From Anaerolineae bacterium (lineage in GTDB: Bacteria; Chloroflexota; Anaerolineae; JAFGEY01): 32,853 bases of DNA. Positions 15,339 through 24,695 of the stretch are shown here, piece after piece; positions within the stretch are counted from its first letter, which is position 1, and each line of letters opens with the position of its first letter. A model generated the notes under the pieces. The model did no database searches. It was not told the DNA's origin and saw only the letters and a program-made list of their open reading frames with translations. Location of the stretch: assembly GCA_016931365.1 (NCBI GenBank), contig JAFGEY010000336.1, forward strand, positions 1-32,853, written 5' to 3'. The position numbers and the translations under genes were made by a program.

Positions 15339-17765
15339 GTGGACGCTCAACTTTCAGGATTGACGAACTGGACAGGGGCGGTTCGTGAACGGCTGCGATT
15401 GAATGGCAAACAGCGGTTTATGTTACTGTTATTGCTGTTCAATGCCTTGATGCTTGCCATCATCATCCTCTCGGTGCGCAACCAGGAAATTCGTATTCTG
15501 ATTCAAAATATTGAAATCCAGACCACCCGGCTGGTCGCCCAGTTGGCGACGATTGAGGCTGAAAAGCTGTTCGTTGTCCGCATTACGGCCACACCTTCTG
15601 CCCAGGCGGTTGTCCTGGTCACGCCAACACCGACGCTGACACCTACGCCCGTGCCACCCACAGCCACATGGACACCGTCCCCTTCGCCCACGCTTACTGC
15701 GACGGCAACGCCGGCGCCGCCTACCCCTGAGCCGCCCAGCCTGACCCCAACCGTGACATCGACAGCACTTATCCCAACGCCGTCGCCCACGAAAACGCTT
15801 TTACCTACGGGAACGGCGACTTGGACGCCGACAAGTGTGCCGACTGAAACGTCCACACCCATACCGACGCCAACCTGGACGCCCATCCCGCCGACGCCGG
15901 CGCCGGTGCCCTCAAGCCTTGTTCTTTCAGCTAACCCAGGCACGCTGGCCGCCGATGGCGCCTCGACGACCATCCTTCGCGCCCAAGTACTGGATCAATA
16001 TGGCAATCCCGTTGCCAATGGCACAGCAGTGACATTCAGCACCAACCTGGGTGCGTTCTGGGGCAGCGCCAATGTCGTCGTTTTGACCAGCGGCGGCATC
16101 GCTGAAGTGACATTGACCGCGGCCACATCGGCGGGAACGGCGACGGTAACGGCGACAGCGAGCAGCGCAACAGGCAGCGCGACAATTCAATTTCGGCCGG
16201 TGGTACAAATTTCCAAGAGTGTCAATCGCGCTTCTGCGCCGGCCGGCAGTGAGTTGACCTATACGATTTCGATCTATAATGCGTCTTCCGCTGGAAGCGC
16301 TGCGCTGCTGCGCACGCTGCGCGATCAACTGCCGGCGGGGTTCGCTTATGTACCCGGCTCGACATCCTCAATACCGGTGGGGCTTGTTGGAGAACCTTCT
16401 GTTGCGGGCGGAACACTGATCTGGACGCTGCTGGCCGCGCCCTATGGCCTGCCGGCGGGGAGCACGGTGCAGGTATCGTTTCGCGCGTTGGCCCTCAATG
16501 TCCCTGGCATTTATTCGAACAGCGCCTCAATTGAGGGCGATAATTTCAATCTGGCATCTACCGGGGCAACTGCCGCAGTGGCGCTTGGGGGGCCAACGCC
16601 GACCTCGATCACGCCAACGCAGGGCTGCAACAACAGCCCCGTTAGTGCCACGATCAATGGATCAAATTTTGTGCCTGGGACGGCTGCCCGGCTCGGCGGT
16701 TGGCCTTTGAGCGTGACCTGGGTAGACGAAAATACGCTGACCGTTGTGATACCGCAAGGCATCGCCGCCGGGCTTTACGACCTGACGGTGACCAACCCCG
16801 GCGGGGCAAGCGGGCTGCTGGCGAGCGCCTATCTCGCCCAAAATTGCGGCCCGCTCGATACGACGCTGGACACAGGATATCTAGGCACTTTTGGCAGAGA
16901 ACCCAATTTCTCAGGCCAGCAGGGCGATGACGACCAGGTGCAGGTGCTCTTTTTCCAAGTTCCTGAAGGCACAACCGATCCATTGTACATCCGCATCTTT
17001 GATCCCGACTGCGGCGGCACATTGGACATACAAAATGGCTTCCTCTGGGATACGCCATTCACATTTGCCGTGTACGGTGGCGCCGGCGCGTACACCCATC
17101 CTGACGCGCGTTCGAGCCATCCAACCGCCGGCGTCACGTCTGGAAGCGTGCTGGTGAGCGCCGTGTTTGCAGAAAATGCGACGACCGATGGCAACTGGTA
17201 TACTTTGGGGCCGTTCTCGGCTGCGCAGGGAGAAGGCGTAAGCGGCAGGCGCGTCTTTAAGTTGAGCGTGAGCGGCGGGCCAGAGCCGCCATTTGCACCG
17301 GGACTTGGTTTTGCCGATTTGAATCTGTACAATGTTGCCTTGAGCACGTCGCCCACGGCCAATGTTGCACCGTTGGAGGCGCGCATCTGGGCTTACGGCT
17401 GGACCTTTATGATTCCGTATGCAGCGTACAATCAGCCCCCGCAGATGTTTCCCTATGTTGGGACAGGCGTGACGGCTCTGACACAGCACAACTGGGATTA
17501 CGACAACTTGATCGGTGTTGCCGGCATCTCTATTACCACGCCAGCGCGCCAATTCGTTGAGCCAGAATCTGTCGTATCCGGTAATGGCGAGGAGCGGAGC
17601 AGTCAATACATCGTGCAGGCGATGGAGTATAATACAACCTGGGCGATCGGTTGCTGGGCACAGCCCCCTGCCGCGAACGATAATCTGGTCACTTTTTGGG
17701 CGACCGATCAAAACGGGCAGTCTGTGGCTATTTTTGCCCGCTCGACCAATCTGCCGCCGCCATAA
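15339..17765 (+). CDS. Membrane-anchored Pro/Thr-stalk protein with Ig-like domains
   Basis: An 808-residue surface protein. Basic N-terminus, one membrane helix (27-46), and a short coiled stretch. Then comes a Pro/Thr stalk (about 88-192) dominated by PTPT, PTATWTP and similar repeats that would be a stiff, probably glycosylated spacer. After it come a bacterial Ig-like Big_1 domain (about 192-286, SANPGTLAADGASTTILRAQ, invasin-like), a DUF11 domain (about 287-417), an IPT/TIG domain (about 417-499) and an unassigned C-terminal region (500-808) with aromatic and Asp-rich segments. No LPXTG or other sorting motif is seen; the N-terminal helix is the only anchor. The start is a GTG; the leader is AT-rich and a good ribosome-binding site is not obvious. 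The stalk repeats are low-complexity codons. Confidence 0.85.
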   Translation: MDAQLSGLTNWTGAVRERLRLNGKQRFMLLLLLFNALMLAIIILSVRNQEIRILIQNIEIQTTRLVAQLATIEAEKLFVVRITATPSAQAVVLVTPTPTLTPTPVPPTATWTPSPSPTLTATATPAPPTPEPPSLTPTVTSTALIPTPSPTKTLLPTGTATWTPTSVPTETSTPIPTPTWTPIPPTPAPVPSSLVLSANPGTLAADGASTTILRAQVLDQYGNPVANGTAVTFSTNLGAFWGSANVVVLTSGGIAEVTLTAATSAGTATVTATASSATGSATIQFRPVVQISKSVNRASAPAGSELTYTISIYNASSAGSAALLRTLRDQLPAGFAYVPGSTSSIPVGLVGEPSVAGGTLIWTLLAAPYGLPAGSTVQVSFRALALNVPGIYSNSASIEGDNFNLASTGATAAVALGGPTPTSITPTQGCNNSPVSATINGSNFVPGTAARLGGWPLSVTWVDENTLTVVIPQGIAAGLYDLTVTNPGGASGLLASAYLAQNCGPLDTTLDTGYLGTFGREPNFSGQQGDDDQVQVLFFQVPEGTTDPLYIRIFDPDCGGTLDIQNGFLWDTPFTFAVYGGAGAYTHPDARSSHPTAGVTSGSVLVSAVFAENATTDGNWYTLGPFSAAQGEGVSGRRVFKLSVSGGPEPPFAPGLGFADLNLYNVALSTSPTANVAPLEARIWAYGWTFMIPYAAYNQPPQMFPYVGTGVTALTQHNWDYDNLIGVAGISITTPARQFVEPESVVSGNGEERSSQYIVQAMEYNTTWAIGCWAQPPAANDNLVTFWATDQNGQSVAIFARSTNLPPP

Positions 17766-17787
17766 AGTCAGCAGCGATCGATGGGTA

Positions 17788-17840
17788 TTGCACAAGACGG
17801 CTTTCCCCTATGAAAAGTCAGGGAAAGCCGTCTTGTGCAA
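17788..17840. repeat. 20-bp perfect hairpin between the two surface-protein genes
   Basis: TTGCACAAGACGGCTTTCCC (17788-17807) is repeated exactly inverted at 17821-17840 across a 13-base loop. This very stable stem lies 23 bp after the stalk-protein stop codon and just before a strong promoter. There is no T-run, so it may be a termination or RNA-stability element or a REP-like repeat. It shares the CGGCTTTCCC core with the hairpin at 2422-2441. Confidence 0.8.
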
Positions 17841-17861
17841 ATCGGTGCGACCATCTTCCTA

Positions 17862-17890
17862 TTGACAAAGCGTGTCAAACGGACTATTAT
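17862..17890 (+). promoter_or_regulatory. Promoter of the giant DUF11 gene
   Basis: A perfect TTGACA (17862-17867) and TATTAT (17885-17890) are 17 bp apart, so the giant gene can be expressed apart from the operon before it. The leader is about 40 nt. Confidence 0.8.
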
Positions 17891-17937
17891 CGGGGCGGAA
17901 GGTAGAGCGATAGGCCAAGTGACGGTTGGGGCGATAT

Positions 17938-20900
17938 ATGTGTGAGCATAAGGCGAATTCAAAGTTAAGAGCCTTGTTGTGCCGATGGCTCATTGGCGCA
18001 TTGGTGATCGCGCAGCTATGGGGCAGTCAGGTTCAGGTTGCCGCTCAACCGACTGGTTACCAGGAGTATTATGTCCTGGGCTACGAAGAGCACATTCGGC
18101 AGGCCTTTCTAGAGATCAACGATGAAACGGACCCGTATGCGCTCGAAGTGGGTCAAATCTGCTCGACAGTCAGCCTGGTGGCAACGGCAGGTTACCAGGT
18201 CGTGTATTACGATCAGTGGGAAGATGGTTACGAGGCCGACCTGATCAATCCCGTCCAGTCGACCACCCTCATTTTCGGCGACGGCAACCCGGCCAACGGC
18301 GGCAGCGGCAGCGACATTTTGCGCGCCGGCGACGCGATAAATCTGCTCAGCACGCAAAACATCACCGGCATGTTGGCCGTCAGCGGCTATGTCCCCGTTG
18401 ACCCGACCCGCAACCCCGCAGATATTCGCTACGACGGCGGCGACCGGCTCTTTTCCATCGGCGGCCCGGTCAACCTGACGCATGCCATGTGGCCGTTGGA
18501 CAACTCGTGGATCGGCGGCTCCTGGGAGGTGCCCTCCAGGCAAACGTACAAAGACACCTATGTTTACAGCATTCCCGTTGGCGAAGATTTGTATGCCTGG
18601 GATTCGAGCACTTTTGGCGACTTTAGGGATGTTTATGTCGAGGTGCTTTCATACGAGGACAACACGACCCTGTCACTCGACAATGGCGGCCAGGTTGTGA
18701 ACATTGTCCTGGATCGCGGGCAAACGTACTATAGCCAGGGCAAGATCAATTCCACCGATGCAGTCAGCATTACCATCCATGCCGGCGCCGTGATCCGCTC
18801 CAACAAGCCGGTCCAGGTTGGACTGATCACCGGATCGGTTGGGAGTTTTCAGTCGCGCTTTTTTGCCATTCTGCCGGACAGGCTGCTCGGCGCCGAGTAC
18901 ATTGTGCCCGTGCCCAGCGATATCGACAATCCGGCCGAGGTTTATCTCTTTAACCCCAACGATTTCGAGATCACCGTCTATGCTTATGATCAGTCTGCGC
19001 AAACCATTTTTCCGATCGCTCCCAGCGGCTATATCACCTCGGCGGTTGCCTATTCGTCGGCTAGAGGAAGCGACATTCCTCCCGGCACGGCGGTACGTTT
19101 GTTTTCGCCCGATGGGGTCTTTGGCGTGCTCGTCTGTGCAGACTCGGCGCAAACCGCTTACGACTGGGGTTTTGCCGCCGTTCCCGCCAAATATCTGACC
19201 CGCGAGTATTACGTGCCCTGGGCGCCGGGCAGTTCTGAGATCACGCCCACAGTCGACGGCTCCCCGGTGTGGGTTGCGCCGTTGAGCAACGGCATCACCT
19301 TTTACGTCGATTTTAACAGCGGCGGCCTGGATGGCGTGCCCGATCAATCCTTCACCCTCGATGTACTCGAACAGCGCCGCGTCTTTGATCCAGACAACGA
19401 CAACACCGGAATGCACATCTGGGCTACCGGCGAGTTTGCTGCCGCCTGGGGCGAAGACCCGGACACGGCAGATGTCAGCACTCCCTACCTTGATATGGGC
19501 ATCGCCATCTTGCCGCCGGTGCAAGAATGGATCGCCCCGCTGCTGACCATCGATAAACAGGCCGAGCCGACAATCCTGCCGCCGACCGGCGGTACGGTTA
19601 CTTTTGCTCTGATCACCCGTTCCTATGACGCGGCTATCTCGGACATCGACATTACTGACACTCTGCCGATCAGTTGGACCTACGTACCCGGCAGCACGCG
19701 CATTGTGTACCCGCTTGGGGGCATTGCCACACCCGACCCGGTGATTGATGGCCGGATATTGTCTTGGGATTTGAACGCCGATCTGAACTTACGGCAGTCG
19801 CTGACCCTCACGTTTCAAGCTCAGATCACCGACACGACCCAATCGATTCACATCAATAGAGCGACAGCGGTTGGCTATTACGGCTATGCGCAAGCGCGTC
19901 TGGCACCTGTGGACGAGGCAGTCGTCGCGATCGGCGATCTCGATCTGTACAAGCAGGTCAGCCACGCGGACATCAATGTCGGCAGCACACTGGTATATAC
20001 GTTGACCTATCAAAACACGGGCGCGGCGGTGACTATGACCAACGTACTCATCCGCGACGTGCTGCCCGTTGAACATGTGACCTTTGTCGACGCCTCTTCT
20101 GGCGGCGCGTATGACGGCGCCAGCGGTGCCGTCACCTGGGTCTTGGGGGCGCTCGCTCCCGGTGCAACCGGCAGCGTTACGCTGACCGTCCAGATCAACA
20201 ACTTTGTTCGCGATGGCGTCCAGATACGCAACATTGCCTATATCAACAGCGATCAGTTGGCTTGGGCAAACAGCAATACTGTCGCAACTCGAGTCCATGC
20301 TCCTGAAATGACACTGCTCAAATCTGCGCCGACGGCGGCTGCGCGCGGGCGGGTGATCACCTATACGCTGAACTATCAAAACACCGGCTCGGCAGATGCA
20401 ACCAATGTTCTGATCTGGGATACGATCCCACTCCCTACGACCTATGTACCGGGCAGCCTGGCTATCTTGACAAACACGACATGGATCGCACTCAGCGATG
20501 CGGTTGATGGCGACGCCGGGGTCTTTATCACGCCGACCTTGATTATCACGCCCGGAGCCGTGCCAGGCATAATCGCCGCCGGCGAATCCGGTCAGATCCG
20601 CTTTAGCGTGCGCATTAGCGACACTATCCCGCGCGACACCCTGATTTTGAACTGGGCCACCCTCGATCACGATCTGGACAATCCGCGCGACTCGAACTTG
20701 GTGATCACGCGCATCTCTGAACTGATATTAACCAAATCGGCCTCGCAAACGGTGGTTAGCCCAGGCGGCGTGATTACCTATACACTGGCCTTTGAAAATC
20801 TCTCTTCGACCGAGCCGCAGACTAACGTTTACGTGCGCGAGCCGATCCCCAGCTACACCCGGTTGATCACCGATTCGGTGTATGGCGGACAAATATGGTA

Positions 20901-23454
20901 TTCCTGGGATAACGGCGCGACCTTTACGGCAACTTTGCCCATAACACCGGTGACACATCTCCGCTGGTACACAGATACCGTGCCGACAAGCACAGTTCGC
21001 ACGGTGGGCTTTGCCGTCCGCGTTCAAGAGCCGCTGCCGCCCAATACCACCATCCGTAACCTGGCGCACATTTCAAGCACCGAAATCATGTCCTACATCG
21101 GTCAGTGGATGCCTTCCAATCAGATCGACGTGCAGACGGTTGATCTGAGTGTTGCCAAATCCTCGCCAATTTCGGTTGTCTCGCCCGGCGAAGTACTGAC
21201 CTACACTGTGATCTATAGTAATGGCGGCAGCTTGGGTGTGACCGGTGCGGTGCTCACCGACATTGTCACCAGCACACGCAGCATTGCCTGGCCCGGCACA
21301 CAGACGCGTATCGTCGATGTTGGCGCGGGCACCTCTGGTGTATGGGAGATTAGCGTCGCCACAGCGCTCACCGCCACCTGCGGAGAAGTGATCACCAATA
21401 CGGCGCTGCTTGCGCACGCCCAAGACAGCAGCGCGAGTGCCCCGGTGACGGCAACGGTGAACGCGCCATACAGTGCGGCATTTACCTCTACGGCGACAGT
21501 GGTATGCCTTGGCACGCCGATCACTTTTACCAACGCCAGCACGGGCGCACTCTATTACGAGTGGTCATTTGGGGATGGAACGGTGACAGATACGATCTCG
21601 CCGATGCATAACTATATCCTGCCGGGGACCTACACGGTGGCACTGACAGTGACCACGATGTGTGGAAGCGACGTCGCCACCCGGACAGTGACGGTGGTCG
21701 GACCGCCGGTCGCTGCCTTCTCTCCTTCCGTAACCGAGACCTGGCCCGGTCTGCCGGTGATCCTGACCAACGCCAGCACGAGCTACACCACACTGCTCTG
21801 GGATTTGGGCGATGGGACGGTGACGGACACCATCTCACCGGTGCATATCTATGCGCTGCCGGGGACCTACACCGTTACCCTGACCATAACCTCGGCGATA
21901 TGCGGGGCGGACGACGTGGCGACGGGCACAGTCCAGGTACGGACGCCCGTGCTGGAAATGCACAAGGAGGCCAACGTAGGAGTAGTGAGTACGGGGGAGG
22001 TGTTGACCTACACCATTGTCATCAGCAATGCCAGTCCTGGCTATGCCACCGGCGGTGTGGTGAGCGACACGGTGCCGTCGAATACGACGTTGATTCCCGG
22101 CAGCATCCACATTGAGCCTCTGGGGGTGGGGGTAGTCGGTGCGCCGCCCGACATTATTGAGAACCTGAACCTCGCTCCGGGCGCGGTGGCGACGGTGACG
22201 CTGGCGGTGCGGGTGGACGATCCTCTGCCGGGTGGCGTGGACGCAATCACCAACACGGCCGTGGTGACGGTAGTGGAAGGGGCAAACCCAAGTGCGCAGG
22301 CAGTGGTCATTGTGTCGGCAGTACCTGAACTGGAGGTGACCAAGACCGGCGATCGAGGGAGTGTGCGACCGGGCGAGGTACTGACCTACACCCTGGTAGT
22401 TCGCAACCAGGGCACGCAAAGCGCAAGCGGCGTGATCCTGACCGATACACTGCCTCTGAGCGTGACAGTCCAAGAGGTAAGCGGAAGTGGTGTGATCGGC
22501 GCAGATCAGGTGATCTGGACACTGGGTGTGCTCGATGCCGGGGATGCACTCACCGAGACGGTCGTGGTGACCGTCAGCCCAGATATTCCGTTCAGCGTCG
22601 ACGTGTTGACCAACACGGTCGAGGTGAATGACGATGGCCGCAACGGCCCCGACCCCATCCCGGCCAATAACAGTTCCACCCATACGGCGACAATCGATTA
22701 TACGCCTGCGCTGACGTTGGTGAAAACCGGCCCGAGCAGCGCCCGCGTCGGCGAACGGGTGACGTTTGTTTTGACCGTGTCGCACGATCTGTCAGCGGGG
22801 GATGGTTTTCCTGTGACCGCAGTCAACGTGACCGACAGCCTTGCCGGGACGGCGGCGTTTGCCGGCGGCGACGATGGCGATGGTTTGCTTGAATTTGACG
22901 AGCAGTGGACGTTTACTGTCGATTATGTGATCCGCCCAACCGATCCGACGCCGTTGGTCAACGTGGGACGCGTCGAAGCGCGGGATTTTGACGGGGATTT
23001 GATCACGGCGACAGCCTCTCACCAAACAAATCTTGCGTACGCGCCCAATCTGTTTGTGATCAAACGTGGCCCGGCGACAGCGCGCGTTGGCAATACGGTG
23101 GTCTTTACAATCACCGTGTCGAGTGTGTCGATTGTGCCAACCGGCGTCGGCACCACTGCCGGGGATGGTTCCCCGATCTATGGGGTTACTGTCAGCGACG
23201 ATGTGGCTGGCACAGCGACTTATGTGTCCGGGGATGATGGCGATGGGATTTTGGAATTTGGCGAGCCGTGGACTTTTACAGTGTTTTATCTAGTCCAAGT
23301 CCGGGATATAGGCTCTCTGGAGAATACAGCCACGGCTGTCGGGTACGACGGCAACGGCAATCCGGTGATCGGCGCAGCCAAGCACGTTATGATCGTCAAC
23401 GAATGGACGGGAGATTATCTGCTCTTTTTCCCGATCATTTTCCAAAGCTATTAG
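17938..23454 (+). CDS. Giant secreted surface protein with DUF11 and PKD repeats
   Basis: About 1838 residues. A signal peptide (residues 1-38, with LLCRWLIGALVIAQLWGSQV before QVAAQ) precedes a region (about 40-530) that resembles the IgGFc-binding-type N-terminal domain (tyrosine- and Asp-rich, SNKPVQVGLITGSVG). Then come nine DUF11-like Ig modules beginning near residues 535, 667, 790, 928, 1069, 1338, 1464, 1591 and 1703, several with the signature GEVLTYTL or similar. Two PKD domains (about 1180-1335, with SFGDGTVTDTISP and DLGDGTVTDTISP) lie between modules five and six. Modules 8 and 9 carry GDDGDGLLEFDE and GDDGDGILEFGE, which could bind calcium. The tail is a short hydrophobic aromatic stretch (YLLFFPIIFQSY). 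ATG at 17938 is preferred; a TTG four codons earlier is possible. Adhesin or cell-wall scaffold is the likeliest role. Confidence 0.88.
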   Translation: MCEHKANSKLRALLCRWLIGALVIAQLWGSQVQVAAQPTGYQEYYVLGYEEHIRQAFLEINDETDPYALEVGQICSTVSLVATAGYQVVYYDQWEDGYEADLINPVQSTTLIFGDGNPANGGSGSDILRAGDAINLLSTQNITGMLAVSGYVPVDPTRNPADIRYDGGDRLFSIGGPVNLTHAMWPLDNSWIGGSWEVPSRQTYKDTYVYSIPVGEDLYAWDSSTFGDFRDVYVEVLSYEDNTTLSLDNGGQVVNIVLDRGQTYYSQGKINSTDAVSITIHAGAVIRSNKPVQVGLITGSVGSFQSRFFAILPDRLLGAEYIVPVPSDIDNPAEVYLFNPNDFEITVYAYDQSAQTIFPIAPSGYITSAVAYSSARGSDIPPGTAVRLFSPDGVFGVLVCADSAQTAYDWGFAAVPAKYLTREYYVPWAPGSSEITPTVDGSPVWVAPLSNGITFYVDFNSGGLDGVPDQSFTLDVLEQRRVFDPDNDNTGMHIWATGEFAAAWGEDPDTADVSTPYLDMGIAILPPVQEWIAPLLTIDKQAEPTILPPTGGTVTFALITRSYDAAISDIDITDTLPISWTYVPGSTRIVYPLGGIATPDPVIDGRILSWDLNADLNLRQSLTLTFQAQITDTTQSIHINRATAVGYYGYAQARLAPVDEAVVAIGDLDLYKQVSHADINVGSTLVYTLTYQNTGAAVTMTNVLIRDVLPVEHVTFVDASSGGAYDGASGAVTWVLGALAPGATGSVTLTVQINNFVRDGVQIRNIAYINSDQLAWANSNTVATRVHAPEMTLLKSAPTAAARGRVITYTLNYQNTGSADATNVLIWDTIPLPTTYVPGSLAILTNTTWIALSDAVDGDAGVFITPTLIITPGAVPGIIAAGESGQIRFSVRISDTIPRDTLILNWATLDHDLDNPRDSNLVITRISELILTKSASQTVVSPGGVITYTLAFENLSSTEPQTNVYVREPIPSYTRLITDSVYGGQIWYSWDNGATFTATLPITPVTHLRWYTDTVPTSTVRTVGFAVRVQEPLPPNTTIRNLAHISSTEIMSYIGQWMPSNQIDVQTVDLSVAKSSPISVVSPGEVLTYTVIYSNGGSLGVTGAVLTDIVTSTRSIAWPGTQTRIVDVGAGTSGVWEISVATALTATCGEVITNTALLAHAQDSSASAPVTATVNAPYSAAFTSTATVVCLGTPITFTNASTGALYYEWSFGDGTVTDTISPMHNYILPGTYTVALTVTTMCGSDVATRTVTVVGPPVAAFSPSVTETWPGLPVILTNASTSYTTLLWDLGDGTVTDTISPVHIYALPGTYTVTLTITSAICGADDVATGTVQVRTPVLEMHKEANVGVVSTGEVLTYTIVISNASPGYATGGVVSDTVPSNTTLIPGSIHIEPLGVGVVGAPPDIIENLNLAPGAVATVTLAVRVDDPLPGGVDAITNTAVVTVVEGANPSAQAVVIVSAVPELEVTKTGDRGSVRPGEVLTYTLVVRNQGTQSASGVILTDTLPLSVTVQEVSGSGVIGADQVIWTLGVLDAGDALTETVVVTVSPDIPFSVDVLTNTVEVNDDGRNGPDPIPANNSSTHTATIDYTPALTLVKTGPSSARVGERVTFVLTVSHDLSAGDGFPVTAVNVTDSLAGTAAFAGGDDGDGLLEFDEQWTFTVDYVIRPTDPTPLVNVGRVEARDFDGDLITATASHQTNLAYAPNLFVIKRGPATARVGNTVVFTITVSSVSIVPTGVGTTAGDGSPIYGVTVSDDVAGTATYVSGDDGDGILEFGEPWTFTVFYLVQVRDIGSLENTATAVGYDGNGNPVIGAAKHVMIVNEWTGDYLLFFPIIFQSY

Positions 23455-23461
23455 CAGCCCT

Positions 23462-24613
23462 TCACCCGCTCAAAAAACGGGCAAAAACCAGGTTGCCGAG
23501 CAGGTGTCCGGCGGCAGAGAGGCGAATGCCTTGCGACGTTCTCTCGAGCAGGCCTTGCTCGATGAGATCGGCGATCTCGTTCCCATAGATCGCCTCAAGC
23601 GAATCGCCAAACCTGGCCTCAAAGCGCGCATAGATGACCCCCTCTTCAAGTAACCGCAGCCCCATCATCATCGTCTCGCCCATCTCCAACGGGCGATCGA
23701 TGCTTTCTTCCCAATCGATCGGCGACTGCCCGACCTGGATCGCGGCGATATAGCGCTCGGGGTGGGCGACGTTGGCCCGACGTTTTCCCTTCCACCATCC
23801 ATGCGCGCCCGCACCCAAACCCAGATAGGGCTGGTTTCGCCAATAGATCAGGTTGTGCCGGCACTCGAATCCGGGTCGAGCCCAATTTGAAATCTCGTAA
23901 TGGCCATAGCCCGCAGCATCAAGCCGCGCTTCAACCCAGGCGTACATATCGGCGGCCAGGTCGTCGTCGGGTTCGGGCAGCGTGCCGGCCCGGATGCGCG
24001 CAGCCAATGGCGTTTCTTGCTCGACGGTCAGCGCGTACAGGGACAGGTGCTCCGGGGCAAGCGACAGCGCAATCTCGACATCGACCTGCCAATCGGCAAG
24101 CGTTTGTGTGGGCAGGCCAAACATCAAGTCCAGGCTCAGGTTGTCGAATCCAGCCGCGCGCGCATTGCGGACCGCTTGTCGCGCCTCCCGGCCCGAATGA
24201 ATGCGCCCCAGCGAGGTCAGCATGGCATCAGCAAAACTTTGCACGCCCAGGCTGAGCCGGTTGACGCCCGCGGCGCGCAGCGCGGCCAGTCCTTCCAGCG
24301 AGATCGTGCCGGGGTTGGCCTCAACGGTGATTTCAGAGCCGGAAGCCAGGGCGAACATTTTTTGCGCCGTCTGGAGCAGGGCGATCAGATCGCCAGCGGG
24401 CAGCGCGGTCGGCGTGCCCCCGCCGACGTAAAGCGTTTGCACCGCGCGCCGTTCTGGGGCAGTGAGCAGCCCGGCGCGCATCGCTATTTCGCGCTGCACG
24501 GCATCAAGATATGGCGCAAAAAGCGCTTGCTGCCCGGCATAGGAGTTGAAATCGCAATAGAGGCACTTGTGTCGGCAAAATGGGATGTGGACATAGACAC
24601 CGGTAGGGTTCAT
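23462..24613 (-). CDS. hemW: HemW-like radical SAM protein (coproporphyrinogen oxidase-like)
   Basis: A 383-residue radical SAM protein. The cluster motif is C13-x3-C17-x2-C20 followed by D-F (FCRHKCLYCDF), lacking the fourth cysteine that true coproporphyrinogen III oxidase HemN has. That points to HemW, a heme-delivery protein, and not to the oxygen-independent oxidase. LYVGGGTPTAL, RLSLGVQSF and LSLDLMFGLPTQT are the family's later motifs. Annotations in databases often call it HemN. It ends 7 bp from the stop of the giant surface gene, so the two converge tightly. The gene upstream (24696) is on the same strand, but a hairpin separates them. Confidence 0.93.
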   Translation of the reverse strand: MNPTGVYVHIPFCRHKCLYCDFNSYAGQQALFAPYLDAVQREIAMRAGLLTAPERRAVQTLYVGGGTPTALPAGDLIALLQTAQKMFALASGSEITVEANPGTISLEGLAALRAAGVNRLSLGVQSFADAMLTSLGRIHSGREARQAVRNARAAGFDNLSLDLMFGLPTQTLADWQVDVEIALSLAPEHLSLYALTVEQETPLAARIRAGTLPEPDDDLAADMYAWVEARLDAAGYGHYEISNWARPGFECRHNLIYWRNQPYLGLGAGAHGWWKGKRRANVAHPERYIAAIQVGQSPIDWEESIDRPLEMGETMMMGLRLLEEGVIYARFEARFGDSLEAIYGNEIADLIEQGLLERTSQGIRLSAAGHLLGNLVFARFLSG

Positions 24614-24630
24614 CGAGGATCTCAGAAAAG

Positions 24631-24670
24631 CCCAAGCCCGCCATCCACACAGGATGACGGGCTTGGGGAC
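24631..24670 (-). terminator. Terminator after the DUF4870-like gene
   Basis: On the minus strand a stem of CCCAAGCCCG and its complement CGGGCTTGGG, with partly paired inner bases, is followed by CTTTTCT. The hairpin (24631-24670) lies between the membrane-protein gene and hemW, so it ends transcription of the former and only read-through would reach hemW. Confidence 0.75.
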
Positions 24671-24695
24671 TGCATTGCGCAGGGAAGAAAAGCAA

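Noticed and set aside
15600..15915. Direct-repeat-like region that could be mistaken for a CRISPR array or tandem repeat element
   Set aside because: It is in frame and encodes the Pro/Thr stalk of a surface protein; unit lengths are irregular and there are no spacers.
23462..24613. Calling the gene hemN (oxygen-independent coproporphyrinogen III oxidase)
   Set aside because: The fourth cysteine of the HemN CxxxCxxCxC motif is absent (CLYCDF), which favours HemW.
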